Assembly: GCA_029267175.1 (NCBI GenBank)
Contig: JARIDJ010000035.1
Span: forward strand, 1 to 46,161
Direction: 5' to 3'
Source of the DNA: Psychrobacter sp.
Lineage (GTDB): Bacteria > Pseudomonadota > Gammaproteobacteria > Pseudomonadales > Moraxellaceae
Length of the DNA stretch: 46,161 bases
In this document: positions 45,335-46,161 of the stretch, piece by piece
Numbering within the stretch: position 1 is the first letter of the stretch
How the letters are laid out: each line of letters opens with the position of its first letter
Translations under genes and position numbers: made by a program
Notes under the pieces: model-generated
What the model was told of the DNA's origin: nothing
Seen by the model: only the letters and a program-made list of their open reading frames with translations
Databases searched by the model: none

Positions 45335-46161
45335 TTAAGCCGCATCTTTGCTCTCGCTGGCTAGCTGACGTAATACATAGTGCAGTACGCCGCCATGACG
45401 GACGTATTCGCGCTCTTTTGGCGTCTGCAGGCCAACGTTGACTTCAAAGGTCTCCTCTGAACCATCAGCGCGGGTAGCAGTGACTTGAGCGGTTTTGCTC
45501 TCGCCATTATTAAGACCGCTAATGCTGATGACCTCTGAGCCATCAAGCTTATAAGTCTCGGCGTTTTCGCCGTCTTTAAAGGTCAATGGCAATACGCCCA
45601 TGCCCACTAAGTTGGAGCGATGAATACGCTCGAACGAGGTGGTCAATACCGCTTTGACCCCAAGTAGGATAGTCCCCTTCGCTGCCCAGTCGCGGCTAGA
45701 GCCTGAGCCATATTCTGCCCCGCCAATCACTACGAGCGGACGCTTATCTTCTTTGTACTTCATCGCCGCGTCATACATCGCCATCTCAACGCCTTCGGCA
45801 AGCGTCGCTTTATCGCCTTTGAAGTAGTAAGTATAGCCGCCCTCTTTACCATTCATCATCTTATTTTTGATACGGATATTGGCAAAAGTACCGCGAGTCA
45901 TAACTGCATCATTACCACGGCGTGAGCCATAGCTGTTGAAGTCAGCTTCCATCACGCCGCGCTCTTGCAAATACTTACCCGCAGGAGAGCCTGCATCGAT
46001 GTTACCCGCTGGCGAGATGTGATCGGTGGTGATTGAGTCGCCGAACAGACCTAAGATGCGCGCGCCTTCGATATCAGGAATCCCTTCAGGCTCCATAGTC
46101 ATGCCATCAAAGAATGGTGGGTTCTTGATGTACGTTGAGCCTTCATCCCAAGGATATAACT
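45335..46161 (-). CDS. acnA: Aconitate hydratase A, C-terminal part (runs off the right edge)
   Basis: This is the TCA-cycle enzyme that interconverts citrate and isocitrate. The window holds about 274 codons including the swivel domain (domain 4). The frame stays open to the window edge, reading YPWDEGSTYIKNPPFFDGM before the internal ATG at 46102, so the gene is longer than it seems. Motifs are LGLFGDSITTDHISPAGNI, DFNSYGSRRGN, GGAEYGSGSSRDWAAKG and the C-terminal RHGGVLHYVLRQL. These fit the AcnA/IRP1 type rather than AcnB. AcnD is the closest alternative. The iron-sulfur cluster cysteines are outside the window. Confidence 0.93.
   Translation of the reverse strand, partial: LYPWDEGSTYIKNPPFFDGMTMEPEGIPDIEGARILGLFGDSITTDHISPAGNIDAGSPAGKYLQERGVMEADFNSYGSRRGNDAVMTRGTFANIRIKNKMMNGKEGGYTYYFKGDKATLAEGVEMAMYDAAMKYKEDKRPLVVIGGAEYGSGSSRDWAAKGTILLGVKAVLTTSFERIHRSNLVGMGVLPLTFKDGENAETYKLDGSEVISISGLNNGESKTAQVTATRADGSEETFEVNVGLQTPKEREYVRHGGVLHYVLRQLASESKDAA

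Overview
The window looks like ordinary chromosomal core genome of a gammaproteobacterium of the family Moraxellaceae, most likely Psychrobacter. The evidence is the moderate GC content, the family-typical versions of dksA-gluQ, glnK-amtB, gltX with tRNA-Ala/tRNA-Glu, the trhP-yfhL pair, and a division and cell-wall (dcw) cluster broken into pieces. No phage, plasmid, CRISPR array, toxin-antitoxin module or intact insertion sequence was found. The genus is inferred from gene content and protein character, not from a database search.

Layout. 1-1980 (minus): the start of atpE, then atpB and atpI of the F1Fo ATP synthase, with an unusual 610-bp structured gap between atpI and atpB. 2149-5479: a zinc-uptake locus, with znuA facing zur-znuC-znuB across a perfect 15-bp Zur-type palindrome. 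5817-8523 (plus): cpdA (cAMP phosphodiesterase), dksA and gluQ. 8527-11367 (minus): murD-ftsW. 11908-14395 (plus): a SulP anion transporter and a tandem universal stress protein. 14769-16605: a sigma-54-type promoter followed by glnK-amtB. 16645-18616 (minus): a DUF2147 exported protein, a small unknown protein and an exported DNA/RNA nuclease. 18831-20928: tRNA-Ser(GGA), a membrane fatty-acid hydroxylase/sterol-desaturase family protein and a lipoprotein. 21044-23872 (plus): a YdcF-like DUF218 protein, trhP and its ferredoxin yfhL. 23979-27067 (minus): a ktrB-ktrA-DUF3124 lipoprotein operon for potassium uptake. 27340-29754: cardiolipin synthase converging on rlmA. 29903-38046 (minus): rsmH-ftsL-ftsI-murE-murF-mraY. 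38325-40618: gltX, a small unknown gene, tRNA-Ala(GGC) and tRNA-Glu(UUC). 41080-45248: a membrane/coiled-coil protein, an EamA exporter, a LysE/RhtB exporter, a periplasmic rhodanese and a membrane-anchored glutaredoxin. 45335-46161 (minus): the C-terminal part of aconitase A.

How the genes work together. The two dcw blocks (rsmH through mraY, and murD-ftsW) point the same way but are separated by about 18.5 kb of unrelated genes, and mraZ, murG, murC, ddl and ftsQAZ are absent from this window. Zur and ZnuABC form a self-contained zinc-responsive circuit. GlnK and AmtB form the nitrogen-responsive ammonium-uptake pair. KtrB, KtrA and a DUF3124 lipoprotein form an apparent operon in which the lipoprotein is the unexplained partner. 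TrhP and YfhL are probably one tRNA-hydroxylation unit. GltX, GluQ-RS and tRNA-Glu bring three glutamate-decoding components together.

Most of the window is conventional. The better second looks are the structured atpI-atpB gap, the DUF3124 gene in the ktr operon, the long basic FtsI tail, the 14-bp repeats before the usp gene, and the rRNA-style tRNA promoter. Several starts were moved from the longest possible frame to an internal ATG with a better ribosome binding site. These are noted gene by gene.
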